Assembly: GCA_963767685.1 (NCBI GenBank)
Contig: CAVYEZ010000004.1
Coordinates: forward strand, 1 to 64,000
Source: Trebonia sp963767685
GTDB lineage: Bacteria; Actinomycetota; Actinomycetes; Streptosporangiales; Streptosporangiaceae
Direction of reading: 5' to 3'
DNA: 64,000 nt
A program made the position numbers and the translations under genes. Positions 27,974 to 38,348 of this stretch are shown here, piece by piece. Within the stretch, counting starts at the first letter, position 1; each line of letters opens with the position of its first letter. The notes below the pieces were generated by a model that saw nothing but the letters and a program-made list of their open reading frames with translations, did not search any database and had not been told where the DNA came from.

Positions 27974-28253
27974 TTACGCGCGCCGTCCGCCTGTCCGCGA
28001 GCCGCGGTCCCGCGGCCCGCCGGTTGGCGGGCCGGCGTTACTTCGTGCCCCGAGGACGGGCTGCCCGCCGCGCCCGCCGCGATAGCCGACGTCCCACGGC
28101 CAGCGCCCGCGGTCGTCCGCGTACACCAGCTGCACGGCAGAGAACCGCGGCCCGTTAAGCGCGGCGGCGACCGCCAGGTGCGCGCCCGGCTCCGCGACCC
28201 GCACGAGATCGCCGCCTGCGCAGCTCCGTGGTACCTGTGGGAGCCGTGTGACG
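27974..28253 (-). pseudogene. DUF4262-like C-terminal remnant
   Basis: The frame reads GGDLVRVAEPGAHLAVAAAL, NGPRFSAVQLVYADDRGRW and PWDVGYRGGRGGQPVLG, matching the C-terminal half of DUF4262 proteins (the FxALQLVxxDxxGRWPWD core). No N-terminal half of the domain can be found in any frame upstream. It is either a truncated pseudogene or a gene too damaged to read. Confidence 0.4.
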
Positions 28254-28297
28254 AGGAAGCTGCCCTCGCCCGTTTTGCGCGGCGGCGATTAACGTGA

Positions 28298-28916
28298 AGA
28301 CCTGCACCACGGGAAGGCTCTTGCGCAGCCCGAAGGAAAGCTCTCGTGCCGCCAATGCCGCTAGGGTTGACGTCGACCGCAGCCGGTCTCCGTCGTCCCA
28401 TTTGCCCGCTTTGCCGACGGCGATTAACAGGTAAATTCCGTGCAACGCGAAGACTTTGTACTAGGCGAAGATGAAGCGTGTCTGGTGCGCGCTTTTCCTA
28501 CATCTTGTACTTTATTTACCCGCAGTACAAAGTTTACCCGTTAAATTCACAGCGCCATATCATGAAAATGCGGGCATACCGGGCAGGTGCGTCGCGACAG
28601 GCGCCGCCCGTGGCGGGCGGGCACCGCCTCAGGGACCTGAGATGGTCAACCCGCGACCTGGCGGGGTATTTGACGGGACGACGGTCCGGTTCCCGCGTTA
28701 TTCAGATTCACCCCAGCCGAGGCCGCATCGGCGCGGCTCTCGGTTGCCAAAGCGTGGCCGGAAGGGTGATAGTCGGATCTTTGAGAGGACCCAGATGCTC
28801 CTAACGATCCATCATCTGACGGAAGCTGAATGACCCTCCTGGCGCCAGGCATAGAGAAAGCTTGCGCGGCACACCGGGGGCGCGATCTTTGTTTACCTCG
28901 GGAGCAAATTTGCTAA
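28298..28916. other. Gene-free region with AT-rich repeats
   Basis: No convincing gene. An ORF at 28471-28833 starts like a signal peptide but uses codons unlike the rest of the window (several TTA, CTA, ATA) and degenerates into shadow sequence. The segment 28450-28550 is AT-rich, with ttgtact at 28505 and its inverse agtacaa at 28524, a further tttgtact at 28455, and tttaccc repeated. The element gcaccgcctcagggac at 28621 nearly matches one at 3354. This may be a promoter or leader whose gene has been lost. Confidence 0.35.
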
Positions 28917-29998
28917 TTAATTCCCCGGTCCTGCGGCGACCGCGCGCAGTGCCGCCGCGACTTGCCTGGGCGAAGAGATCATCGTCAGGTGCCGCCCGGG
29001 CACGGAGACCGGCGGCGGCGCTCCGATACGGACCGCCGTCGTGGCCTCGTCCGACGCGGACATCTGCGGGTCGTCGGCGCCGTAGACCACCAGCTTCGGC
29101 ACCGGGAGGGCGCGCAGCGCGGCGAACTGGGCGGAGGTCATGCTGGGGATTCCGTGCCGCAGCGTGTAGGTCATCGCGCCCGCGAAGCCGGGCTGCTGCA
29201 GCGGCAGCCGCCAGGTTCGCACTCCGGCCGCGCTGAGCGGCGGGCACAGCGGACCGCACTGCGCGTTGTAGAGCTGCCTGACCAGCCAGTCCTGGCTGAG
29301 CGCGAGTCGGAGCAGCGACGTTCGGTACGGGTCGATCAGCAGCCAGCCGAGGAGCCCTGGCCCGCTGAGCGGTGTCGCGTCGCCGTCCAGGAACACCACG
29401 CCGCGCACCGCCCGCGCACCCCGCGCACCCGCGCACCCCGCGCACCCCGGGTCACCGCGGCGAGGCCGGCGACGGCGGCACCACTCGAATGCCCGACGAG
29501 CAGCGGCGCATTGGCGCCCGTCAGCCTCTGCGCCGCCAGGAAGGCGAGCAGTTGCGCCGCCAGCCGTGGCGTGCTGTAGGACGGGCTCGGCGCGCTGTAC
29601 CCGGTTCCGGTGAGGTCGATCGCGAACACCCGGTGCTCGGCCCCGAGGACCGGGCCGAGTGCCGCGAACGTGTCCGCGGTCTCGAACGCGCCAGGCACCA
29701 GCACGATGGGCGTGCCCGTCGTGCCCCACTCCAGGTACCGCGTGTCGAAGCCGCCGCCCGTGGCCATGAGCAGGCCGGACGGCCGCGGCACCGGGCCGTT
29801 GGTGGAGAGGTTGTAGCCGAAGCTGGCCGCGGTGAGCGCCACCGCCAGCACGATCCCGGTCAGCAGGAACCACCGCGCGAACCGCCACGCCCGCACGCGC
29901 CAGCGCCGCCTGGGCCGGCCGCGCGCGGGGCCGCCTTCGGCCAGTTCGCCGACGAAGACGGATGGCAGTCCGTCGGACCACGTCATGGACTCGCTCAT
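28917..29998 (-). CDS. Membrane-anchored alpha/beta hydrolase (frameshifted)
   Basis: About 350 residues. N-terminal anchor FLLTGIVLAVALTAASFGYN, then the hydrolase fold: TPIVLVPGAFETADTFAALG, VFAIDLTGTGYSAPS and the nucleophile elbow LLVGHSSGAAVAGLAAV. The frame breaks near 29440 in a GC microrepeat that encodes RGARGARVRGVRGR. It continues GVVFLDGDATPLSGPGLLGW and, near the end, PVPKLVVYGADDPQMS (acid) and VPGRHLTMISSPRQVAAAL (catalytic His). All three catalytic residues are therefore present. Extracytoplasmic esterase/lipase-like enzyme; substrate unknown. Confidence 0.82.
29401..29450. repeat. cgcgcacc microrepeat inside the hydrolase gene
   Basis: The unit ccgcgcacc is repeated about five times with small length changes across 29401-29450. 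It falls at the frame break of the hydrolase and codes for a run of Arg/Gly/Ala/Val. Either polymerase slippage in the genome or a sequencing artefact is likely. Confidence 0.6.
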
Positions 29999-30092
29999 GA
30001 TGGGCCAACCCTAGGCCGTTAATCGCCCCAGGTCACGCCAGCCGCGTCGGCCATATGGCCGGTGTCGGCCCGTGGAAGAGCAGTGCAGCGGG

Positions 30093-30755
30093 TCAGCGGA
30101 GGCGCGCCACGATGGAGTCGGCCTGGGCCACGGTGACGGGCATCTTGATCTCGCTGACCGGGACGGTCCGCACGCCTCCGTCGAGGAACACGACCTGGTC
30201 CTTCGTGCACCCGCGCAGCTCGGGGTAGCGCGCCACGATGGCGTCCTGCTCCGCCTTCGACTGCTCCCACTGCTGCTGCGCCTGCGCCGCCTTCGCCTCC
30301 ATGGCGGGCACGACCTTCTCCTCGAAGGCCTTCTTCATCCGCCGCCCGATGGCGCGCCCGGCGAAGCCGAGCGCCGCCCCGAGCACCGCGCCGCCGACGT
30401 CATCGATCACGTTGTCGCCCCGGAGTCGAAGTCGAAGTCGCGCCGTCGCTGGCCCTGGTTCCCGCCGCGGTTCCCGCGAAGCTGGCGATCGGAGCCCTCG
30501 ACGTTGTAGTGGTCGTAGTCGTCGTCATCGGCGCTGCCGGCGCCCTGCCACTGTCCATGGGCACGGGCCAGAGCCCGGGCGCCGGAACTGGTTGATGCGC
30601 TGGAAGGCCTGCTCCCGCGCGCCGTTCATCATGTCAAAGAGCTCGCGGGCCGTGCGCACCTCGGCGCTGCTGCCGCACTGAGGGCACACTGACGGCCCTG
30701 CCTGGTAAGCCACGGTCCCATCATGCTCCGCTTTCCCGCCTTCCTGATAGGCCAA
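30093..30755 (-). CDS. Zinc-ribbon protein with glycine-zipper-like segment (frameshifted)
   Basis: Composite of about 215 residues; I do not recognise a named family. The N-terminus has a Cys pair (SVCPQCGSSAEVRTARELFD) and NGAREQAFQRINQF. After a frame change near 30590, a hydrophilic Asp/Arg/Gly linker follows (GSADDDDYDHYNVEGSD). A second change near 30420 leads to VIDDVGGAVLGAALGFAGRA, a Gly-zipper-like helix, then a charged coiled coil (KAFEEKVVPAMEAKAAQAQQ) and KDQVVFLDGGVRTVPVSEIK. The actual start may be the GTG before AYQAGPSVCPQCG. Divergent from the aldolase. Confidence 0.55.
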
Positions 30756-30937
30756 TCAAAAAAGAAGGCGGGCGTATTCCTGCCGCCGCCGTGCCCCTTT
30801 TCGCAAATCGTTGCTCTCGGGTAATTCGGGGGTGCGCCACCCGTGATTAATGGCAGATTATGAGTGGTTGTGTCGCGGGTGAGTGCCGTCCGCTGATCAC
30901 CGAGGGGCGTGTTGAGCCGTCGCGGTATAAGTGACTC

Positions 30938-31654
30938 ATGACGGCAGAAGAGACACGGTACGTTCCTTTGGACGCGGATGGGGCTGTTGCGCTGGCGGTC
31001 GACGGCTGCCGTGCCCTGGCGGCCGCCGGCCAGGCGGACATGGTGTGGGGGCACCCGAGCGTCCGTGACCCGGCAGGCCGCGGCGTCTGGATGAAGGCCT
31101 CCGGCTGGGGCTTCGAGGAGGTCGACGCCGGCCGGATCGTGCTCGTCTCGCCCGCTGGTGAGGTGCTGGCGGGAACTGGCCCGCGGCACATCGAGTACCC
31201 GATCCACACCGAGATTATGGCCGCCCGCCCTGACGTCGGCGCGGTCGTGCACACGCACTCGCCGGCGGCCTGCGAGTTCGCCGCGCTCGACGTGCCGCTG
31301 CGCCCGCTGGACCACGCGGGCTCGCTGTTCTGCTATCCCGACATCCCGCGCTTCACCCTGACCGGCGGCCTGATCAAGAACCAGTCGCTCGGCCAGGCCC
31401 TCGCGGCGGCACTCGGCGACGCGGTCGCGATGCTGCTACCGCAGCACGGCATCGTCACGGTCGGCCCCGACCTGCCCGCGGCGGTCATGGCCGCGGTGCT
31501 ACTTGACCGGGCCTGCCGCGCTCAGCTCACGGCGATGGCGGCGGGCCCGCTGCGCGTATGGGGCTCGTCAGAAGACACGGTGGCCAAGCGCGCCGACGTC
31601 TGGGCGCCGAAGCAGCTTCAGGCGGGCTACGAGTACCTCCTCCGCCGGGCCTGA
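30938..31654 (+). CDS. Class II aldolase/adducin-family protein
   Basis: Intact 238-residue zinc-dependent aldolase-fold protein. Glycine-rich N-terminal motif ADMVWGHPSVRDPAG, substrate loop WMKASGWGFEEVDA, metal site HTEIMAARPDVGAVVHTHSP (HTH pair) and the third His in MLLPQHGIVTVG. Relatives act on sugar phosphates or are decarboxylases of hydroxy acids. There is no sugar kinase or transporter beside it, so the substrate is unknown. Confidence 0.88.
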   Translation: MTAEETRYVPLDADGAVALAVDGCRALAAAGQADMVWGHPSVRDPAGRGVWMKASGWGFEEVDAGRIVLVSPAGEVLAGTGPRHIEYPIHTEIMAARPDVGAVVHTHSPAACEFAALDVPLRPLDHAGSLFCYPDIPRFTLTGGLIKNQSLGQALAAALGDAVAMLLPQHGIVTVGPDLPAAVMAAVLLDRACRAQLTAMAAGPLRVWGSSEDTVAKRADVWAPKQLQAGYEYLLRRA

Positions 31655-31688
31655 GCGCTCCGGAGCCCGGGCGAACCCCGACGCCGCT

Positions 31689-33976
31689 TTAGGCAGTCCC
31701 TGCCGAGAGCGAGTCGCGCTGCTCGTTGATCAGGCGGGCGGCTTCGGCGATGAACTGGCCGGGATTGCGCCGGTACTGAGCGAACGTGGCCGGGCTGACC
31801 TGGCGCAGGATCGACGCGACCGTACGCCGGGTGAGCATGTGTCTTGGCCGCTATTTCGCCGATCAGGTCGTACGCGACCTGGGACGAGGCCGACACGGTT
31901 GCCGCGTGCGCGTAGAGCCGAATGCCAGACGTACCGACGCGCCAGAAACGGTGGAGCCCGCCTGGCCCGCGAGATCGGCCGCCCGCAGCTCGCCCTGCTG
32001 CACGACGTACCGCAGCCCCGCGACCCTGAGCCGATAGTCCAGCGCGACGACGCACCGGCCGATGAGGACGCCGGAGTCAACCGCGACGTGCGCGCCGAAC
32101 TCTTCCGCGCCGGCGTCGTCCTCGACGCTGCGGCGCCGGCTTCCGCCTTCGCCCGTCGGCCGGCCGCGGATAGCGCGCCCGCCCCGCCTGGTCGGGCGGC
32201 CGGGCGACTCGCTGACCTCGCGCTGCAGCCCGTCGACGAAGGCGGTATAGGACTCGTCCGTCACGACCGTCAGCTCGTTGACTGAGTGCACGGTCACCGG
32301 GTCGTCGGTCCGTTCGCCACGCTGATCCACGGACAGCCGCAGCCCGCGCCCGATCTCCTGGCGGCGGGAGACGGTGTTGTCGCTCCTCTTCAGCACCCCG
32401 AGCACGAACACGTTGGGGTTGTCCCAGCCTTCGCGCAAGGCCGAGTGCGAGAAGATGAACCGCGCCTTCTCGCTCGAGCGACAGCAGCCGCTCCTTGTCC
32501 CGCAGGATGAGGTCGTAGGCGTCGGCGTCGGCGGACTCGCCGCTCTCGCTTCACGTCACCGTCGATGGACCGGCCGGTCCTCTTGTCGATCGGAGAAGTA
32601 GCCCCGGTGGGTGCTCTCGACGGGAATGCCCGCGAGGTAGCTCAGGTACCCGGCCGCCGTCGGGTCGGCGGCGAGCACGCCGAGCAGCTCGTCCACCTGC
32701 GCGCGGTATTCCGCGACGAAGGCGCGCGCGTGCACGCCCAGGGTGTCCGCCCTGCCGTAGTCGCGGTACTTGACGACCTCGTCGATGAAGAACAGCGAGA
32801 GCACCTTGATGCCGAGGGGGAAAAGCGCGCGCTCCTTGTCCAGGTGGGCCCGGATAACCTCACGGATCTGGATGCGCCGCTTGACCTCGTCGGTCACGTC
32901 CGCGGTGACCTGCCCGAGCGCGATGACGGCCCCCGAGCTGAGCTCGATCACGTCCCGGCTGGCGTCGATGTCCGTGATGACCAGGCCCCGGTAGGCGTCG
33001 AGGCCGCCCGAGACCTCGTGCAGGTCCGCGCCGAGCCCAAGCCGCTTGACGACCCGCCTGACGCCGGACGCGCTCCGCACCTCAAGCTCGACCCGCGCCC
33101 GGGGCCTGGCACCGGGACGACCTCGATCGCGTCCAGGTAGAGGTAGGCGGCGGCCCCGGGTAGCCCTTGCACGGTGATGCCGCGCACCGCGATCTTCTTG
33201 ACGAGCCGCTGGCTGTAGGCGTCGAGCGCGTCAAGCCGGTACACCAGGTCGTGCGCGACCCGGTGGGTGGCGGAGTACCGCAGCACCATCAAGGGGTTGA
33301 GGCGGGAAAGCGCCGCAAGCGACTTGGCCGCGCCGATCCGCTGCGGCTCGTCGATGATGACGACCGGCCGGCTCCCGCTGATCACGTCGATGGGCCGGCG
33401 GGACTGGAAGGGCGTCGAGCACGTCGTAGATGCGCCGGTCATCCTTGCCCGCCGCGTTGAACGCCTGGATATTGATGATCATCACCTGCACGCCGGCATC
33501 CGAGGCGAAGCGCTCGAGCTCCGGCAAAACCGAAGATTTATAGCAGAACGACTTCGGCTTACTGCCGTACGCCAGCTGGAAATGCTCGGCGGTGGCGGCG
33601 AATGACCGGGACACGCCCTCGCGGATCGCGACGCTTGGCACCACGACGATGAACTTCGACCAGCCGTAGCGCTTGTTCAGCTCCATGATCGTCTTGATGT
33701 AGACGTAGGTCTTGCCGGTGCCCGTCTCCATCTCGACGTCGAGGTTGGGCGTGTCCGGCGCGGCCGGCCGCCGCGACTCCGCGCGAGCGCGGCCGACTCG
33801 GGCAGCCCGCGGCCGCGCTGCACGGCGCGGATGTTCCGCAGCAACTGGGCCGGGCTGAGGGTGATCTCCGCGTTGGCTCCGCCAGTCGCGTCAAGGCGCG
33901 GCTGACCCGTGAAGCAGTCGGCCACGGCGTCGACGGCTTCGGTCTGGTAGCGCTGGACCTTGAACCGGAGCTTCAC
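31689..33976 (-). CDS. Type III restriction enzyme Res subunit (many frameshifts)
   Basis: Helicase-endonuclease of a type III system, about 760 residues. It starts LRFKVQRYQTEAVDAVADCF. Walker A is METGTGKTYVYIKTI, followed by FIVVVPSVAIREGV, QVMIINIQAF, the DExH-type box VVIIDEPQR, motif III LRYSATHR, then FIFSHSALREGWDNPNVFVL and motif VI RRQEIGRGLRL. The C-terminal part (YAHAATVSASSQVAYDLIGE, FAQYRRNPGQ-like, RLINEQRDSLSAGTA) ends at 31689. At least six frame changes occur (near 33790, 33420, 33110, 32560, 32490, 31930 and 31840). As read, it is inactive, although every motif survives. Confidence 0.85.
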
Positions 33977-33981
33977 CGTGT

Positions 33982-35856
33982 TCAGATCACCCGGACCTCG
34001 GTGGCCGGCGAGAGGCGGGCGAAGGTCCGCTCGGCGTTGATCCGGTCGGCGTCCGTCGCGAACCCGGAGTCAAGGAACACCGCGCGCGACGGCGCCCGCT
34101 GCGCGATGGCCCGCACCACCGCCGGTGAAGGGTCCCTGGCCAGGCAGGCGATGAGCGCGCCGTCGGCGACGAGGAAGACCTCGCGCCCGTCGATCTTCTC
34201 GACCGCGATGGGCGCGGAAAGGTCAACCCCGCAACCGATCATGACCTCGAACAGCACGTCTTCCGCGGCCCTTTCCCGCTTGACGGTCTCGGTGAGGGCG
34301 GCGAGGTCGTCCTGGGCGAGGAGATCGGGGATGCGGTGGACGTCGGTCATGTTCGTGGAGTCGACCCGCAGCACACGGAAGCCGGTGTCCCCGTCCCACC
34401 GCGGGTGGTGAGCGGCCTGGCTGGCCGCCGTTCCCGCGCGGCGGATCCGCTCCTGGCAGATGTCGGCGATCGTCGCGAAGCCGGCCCTGGACGCGGCCGA
34501 CCTGGGCGGGCATTCCTCGGGAACCTGCACGGCGATGAACCTGCGCGCGCCGCCGTCTTCCGCGTTCAGCTCAAGCACCGCCTGCGCCATGGTCCCGGTT
34601 CCCGCGAAGAAGTCAAGCACGAGCGACGACCCGTCCGTGGCGTGCTCAAGTACCCGCTTCATCAGCTTCACCGGCTTCGGGTTGTCGAATACCTTGCCGT
34701 CGATCAGCCCGGCGAGGTCCCTGGTCCCCTCGTCGGTGTGGCCGGCGTACTCGTGGCTCCAGAAGTTCGTCGGCGTCAGCCCGCGGACCTCGGAGAGGAA
34801 CATCTTGACCGAGGGCACGGGGCTGCGGCCGTCGGCACCCCAGTAGAGCAGGTCGTCCGCCGCGAGGCGGTCGAACTCGGACCTGGTTCTGCGCCAGGCA
34901 TGGGCCGTGGGCCGGGTGACCTGGCCGGTATTCGGGTTCCTGATCTCGTAGCAAAGGCTCGGGCGCTGCGCCGGCGTCGCCGGATTCAGGAAGGAGGCGG
35001 CCTTCCACGGGCCCCGCGGGTCGCCGTCCGGGTTGGCGTACCGCGCGTTCGCTTCCTCGGTTCGCGGAAGCAGGTTGACCGCGAACTGGTCGCTGCGGGA
35101 AAAGACGACGATGTTCTCCACGACGGCGGTGAAGTCCCTGGTGTTATTGCTGCGCGTGTACCGCTTTTGCCAGACGACGTTGGCGCGGAAGTTGTCCTCG
35201 CCCATCAGCTCGGTAAGGAGCCGGGTGAGGTTGGCGTGCTCGGTCGAGTCAATGCTGACGAAGATCGCCCCGTCGTCCGCGAGCAGGTTCCTTGCCAGCT
35301 TGAGGCGCGGGTACATCATGCTCAGCCAGTCGGAGTGGAAGCGGCCGTTGGACTCGGTGTTGGCCACGAGCCGGCTGCCACTGGAATCCGCCTGCCCGGA
35401 CCTCGCCAGGTACTCCGCCGTCGTCTCGGCGAAGTCGTCGTCGTAGACGAAGTCGTTGCCCGTGTTGTACGGGGGGTCGATGTAGATCAGCCTGACCTTG
35501 TTGAGGTAGCACTCCTGCAGGAGCTTCAGCGCGTCGAGGTTGTCTCCCTCGATGAAGAGGTTCCGCGTGGTGTCGAAGCCGACCGACGCGTCGCGTGCCG
35601 GCCGGAGGGTTTTCGCGACGGGGGCATTGGCCGTGAAGAGCGCCTCGCGCTTACCCGGCCAGTCAAGCTGGTAACGCTCCCGAGGACCCTCGACGACGTG
35701 GCCGGACAGTTCCTGGCGCAGTAGGTCGAAGTCGACGGCCCTGGTCAGGCGGCCGTCGGCGGCACGGCTGGCGGTGATCACGCCGGGGAACAACCCGGCG
35801 ATCTTGTCAATGTTCCGCTCGGTAACGGAGGGCGAGTGCGCCCCCAGCTTCTCCAT
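33982..35856 (-). CDS. Type III DNA methyltransferase Mod subunit
   Basis: Intact 624-residue beta-class N6-adenine or N4-cytosine methyltransferase. Motif IV VRLIYIDPPYNTGND lies near residue 130. A target-recognition region follows in the middle (residues 210-380). The SAM motif I is LVLDFFAGTGTMAQAVLELN near residue 430. The N-terminal SVTERNIDKIAGLFPGVIT is typical of the Mod start. Five bases separate it from Res. Mod alone methylates; with Res it cuts DNA carrying two unmodified sites. The specificity cannot be read from sequence. Confidence 0.92.
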   Translation of the reverse strand: MEKLGAHSPSVTERNIDKIAGLFPGVITASRAADGRLTRAVDFDLLRQELSGHVVEGPRERYQLDWPGKREALFTANAPVAKTLRPARDASVGFDTTRNLFIEGDNLDALKLLQECYLNKVRLIYIDPPYNTGNDFVYDDDFAETTAEYLARSGQADSSGSRLVANTESNGRFHSDWLSMMYPRLKLARNLLADDGAIFVSIDSTEHANLTRLLTELMGEDNFRANVVWQKRYTRSNNTRDFTAVVENIVVFSRSDQFAVNLLPRTEEANARYANPDGDPRGPWKAASFLNPATPAQRPSLCYEIRNPNTGQVTRPTAHAWRRTRSEFDRLAADDLLYWGADGRSPVPSVKMFLSEVRGLTPTNFWSHEYAGHTDEGTRDLAGLIDGKVFDNPKPVKLMKRVLEHATDGSSLVLDFFAGTGTMAQAVLELNAEDGGARRFIAVQVPEECPPRSAASRAGFATIADICQERIRRAGTAASQAAHHPRWDGDTGFRVLRVDSTNMTDVHRIPDLLAQDDLAALTETVKRERAAEDVLFEVMIGCGVDLSAPIAVEKIDGREVFLVADGALIACLARDPSPAVVRAIAQRAPSRAVFLDSGFATDADRINAERTFARLSPATEVRVI

Positions 35857-36098
35857 CGCCCAAGGCTAACGGCCCACGTTCGACCCTGCAGGCCGTCATC
35901 CATGCCTGCCCGCGCACCTAGTTAAGTCGCGCGGCGAAGGGAAAACCTTTAACTGAACAACCTGGCTGTGTGTCTTTGCACTAACTACTCGCAAAGGGGA
36001 TCAAAGTCCGCCATGATGTGGCCCTGGAACCGCATGAGAACAGGACATGTACGAATCGTGTCCGGCAATGCGGTTCTTTGTTAACGCTAGGAGAAGGA

Positions 36099-37440
36099 AT
36101 GCGTTTTCGCCTTGTTATGGCGGTATTGGTGCCTGTCGGGGCCGCGTCGGCCCTTGCTATCCTGCCGGCCGGCGCGTCCGTCGCGGCGCCTGCCGGGTCG
36201 CCCGTGGCCGGTCACGTGATCCCGGAGGCCAGCTCTCCGCTGGCGTACCGGTACGTGGGCAAGGACAACTCGCCCGCCGCCAGTTCCGGCTACCGGTTCA
36301 CTTGCCAGGAGCCGGGCGCGTCGCCCAACTGCTACACGCCGCAGGAACTCGCCACCGCCTATGACATTCCCAAGAACCTGACCGGTGCCGGGCAGACCAT
36401 TGTGCTTATCGACGCCTTCGGCGACCCGACGCTTGGCCAGGACCTTGGCGTCGAGGACAGCACGTTCAAGCTTCCCGGCGCGAGCCTCAGCGTCTTCTAC
36501 CCCAACGGCAAGCCGGCCTTCAACCCGGCCAACGCCGACGAGGTCAACTGGACTGGCGAGATCGCGCTTGACGTGGAGTCCGCGCACGCCGTCGCGCCGG
36601 CCGCCAAGATTGACCTGGTCATCGCCAAGAACGACCAGGACCCCGCCATCCTGAGCGCGCTGCGGTACGTGGTGGCGCACCGCCTCGGCTCAGTCCTGTC
36701 GCAAAGCTACGGCGAGGCCGAGTCCTGCGAGGCCCCGTCGGTCGTCAAGGCCGACCACACCCTGTTCGCGGCGGCCGAGGCCCAGGGCATGACGGTGTTC
36801 GCGGCCTCCGGTGACTCCGGCGCCGCCCAGCCGAGCTGCAACGGGTCGACCTACATCAAGTCCGCCGGCCTGCCGGCCGCTGACCCGCTGGTGACCGGCG
36901 TCGGCGCGACCAGCCTCACCGCGGCCCAGCCGGCCGGGAGCTACAAGTCAGAGACGGCGTGGAACGACTCGTACGGGTCAAGTGGCGGCGGTTACAGCAA
37001 GACGTTCAAGCGCCCGTCCTACCAGAACGGCTTCGTCCCCTCCAGCGGCCGCGGCGTACCCGACGTCTCCTACAGCGGCGACGTCAACAACGGCCTGCTG
37101 ATCGCCTGGTCCCAGGGCGTGGCGGCCAACGTGGGCAACATCTACGAGTTCGGCGGCAGCAGCGCCGCGTCACCGCAGTGGGCCGCGATCATCGCGCTCG
37201 CCGACCAGGCAGGCCACCGCCGGCTTGGCTTCCTGAACAGCGACCTCTACTCCCTCGCGCACGGCTCGCGCTACGGCTACGTCTTCCACGACGTCAGCCG
37301 CGGCAGCAACACCGTTTCGCTGGCCGGGCTCCAACAACGTGACGGTGCGGATCACCGGCTACCCGTCGGCTAAGGGCTGGGACGCCGTGACCGGCCTCGG
37401 CACCCCGAACGTCGCTCACCTGATCCAGTACCTGCACTAA
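36099..37440 (+). CDS. Secreted S53 (sedolisin-type) protease (one frameshift)
   Basis: Exported serine-carboxyl peptidase of about 445 residues. The ATG at 36099 follows aggagaagg. The signal peptide is MRFRLVMAVLVPVGAASALA. Motifs: the catalytic Glu/Asp pair in TGEIALDVESAHAVAP, the oxyanion Asp in VFAASGDSGAAQPS and the Ser in GGSSAASPQWAAIIA. The late DVSRGSN calcium-site-like region is followed by a frame change near 37330. The end is VTVRITGYPSAKGWDAVTGL, GTPNVAHLIQYLH. The usual 150-residue prodomain is reduced to about 60 residues. An acid-active extracellular protease is expected from the family. Confidence 0.85.
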
Positions 37441-37469
37441 GGCCCCGGCCAGGGCCGCGGGCCCGGGCG

Positions 37470-38105
37470 CTAGTAACGCCGGGGCCTGCGGCCGTAGGGC
37501 TCGTCTATCGGCTCCGTCGGCTCGTGACCGCGCGGCTCGGGGACGTAGCCCGGGTCAGGCCGGTAATCCCGGGCGGGCGGGTAACCCTGCTCCGGGCCGT
37601 AGCCGCGCTCGGGACCGTGCCCGGTGCCATCGCCGTAGGCCGGCGGCACCGGGCGGCGGACTGCCCTGGCCGCTACCGCCGCGAGCAGCGTCGTGATCGC
37701 GATTCCGAGCACCAGGTCGACGATCGCGGTGGCGGCCTTCTGGTCGAGCGGCGCCGCGGTGCTGAACGGGTAGACGACCGCGGCAAGCGTGGCAAGCCCC
37801 ATGATCCAGTCGAAGAACATGTTGGGCTGCGGCGTGCCGAGCACCAGCAGGTAGAGCAGGCCGCCCGCGATGATCGCGATCACCGCCGAGACGAGCGCGT
37901 ACTCGGCGGTGTGGGCGTTGCCCCAAGCGCCGTCCCCGGCTGGTGCCAGGATCGGGATGTGCAGCGTCCACCGGCAGATGAGGATGCCGACCAGGGCGAT
38001 TAGCGCCGCGACGACCGCGGTCGCCACGACACCCGCCCAGAACTGGGCAGAGTCGGGCCGGACGCGGTTGGTGGCCGCGTCACGTGGCGATGCGGGATAG
38101 GTCAT
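37470..38105 (-). CDS. Four-helix membrane protein with Pro/Tyr-rich tail (DUF6069-like)
   Basis: 211 residues from the ATG at 38105; a longer frame to 38360 is unlikely coding. Helices: FWAGVVATAVVAALIALVGI, YALVSAVIAIIAGGLLYLLV, WIMGLATLAAVVYPFSTAA and AIVDLVLGIAITTLLAAVAA. The cytoplasmic tail is low complexity (repeated GYGPEQGY, DYRPDPGY, PEPRGHEP). This layout fits the actinobacterial DUF6069 membrane proteins. Function unknown. Convergent with the S53 protease. Confidence 0.7.
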   Translation of the reverse strand: MTYPASPRDAATNRVRPDSAQFWAGVVATAVVAALIALVGILICRWTLHIPILAPAGDGAWGNAHTAEYALVSAVIAIIAGGLLYLLVLGTPQPNMFFDWIMGLATLAAVVYPFSTAAPLDQKAATAIVDLVLGIAITTLLAAVAARAVRRPVPPAYGDGTGHGPERGYGPEQGYPPARDYRPDPGYVPEPRGHEPTEPIDEPYGRRPRRY

Positions 38106-38348
38106 TTCTGCTCCTCGCATGTTGAGGTTCCGCGCCTCAGCTACCCATGCGAGCCCCGCGAAACCCGCCGGGTTTGCCTGCTCTGTCCGCTGCGCCCGGC
38201 TAGCGGCGGGCCAGGATCCCGCCGTATGGTGGTGCCAGGCCGTGACTGGCGTTCGGGTGGAGCACCACCGGGGAGCGGCCTGCCGGGCTGATGCCCGGGT
38301 AGCCGTGCGCCTGGGCGAGCATGTGCCGCCGTCTGCAGGAGCACGCGT

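Noticed and set aside
28471..28833. 120-codon ORF starting like a signal peptide
   Set aside because: Codon use is unlike the window (TTA, CTA and ATA codons), the later part is GC-rich shadow sequence, and there is no family resemblance.
33167..35724. Large plus-strand ORFs opposite the type III restriction-modification genes
   Set aside because: Shadows of Mod and Res, which carry all the catalytic motifs on the minus strand.
35930..36098. Riboswitch or structured leader before the S53 protease
   Set aside because: Only a very short hairpin (aaggg/cctttt type) is visible and no known riboswitch core can be matched.
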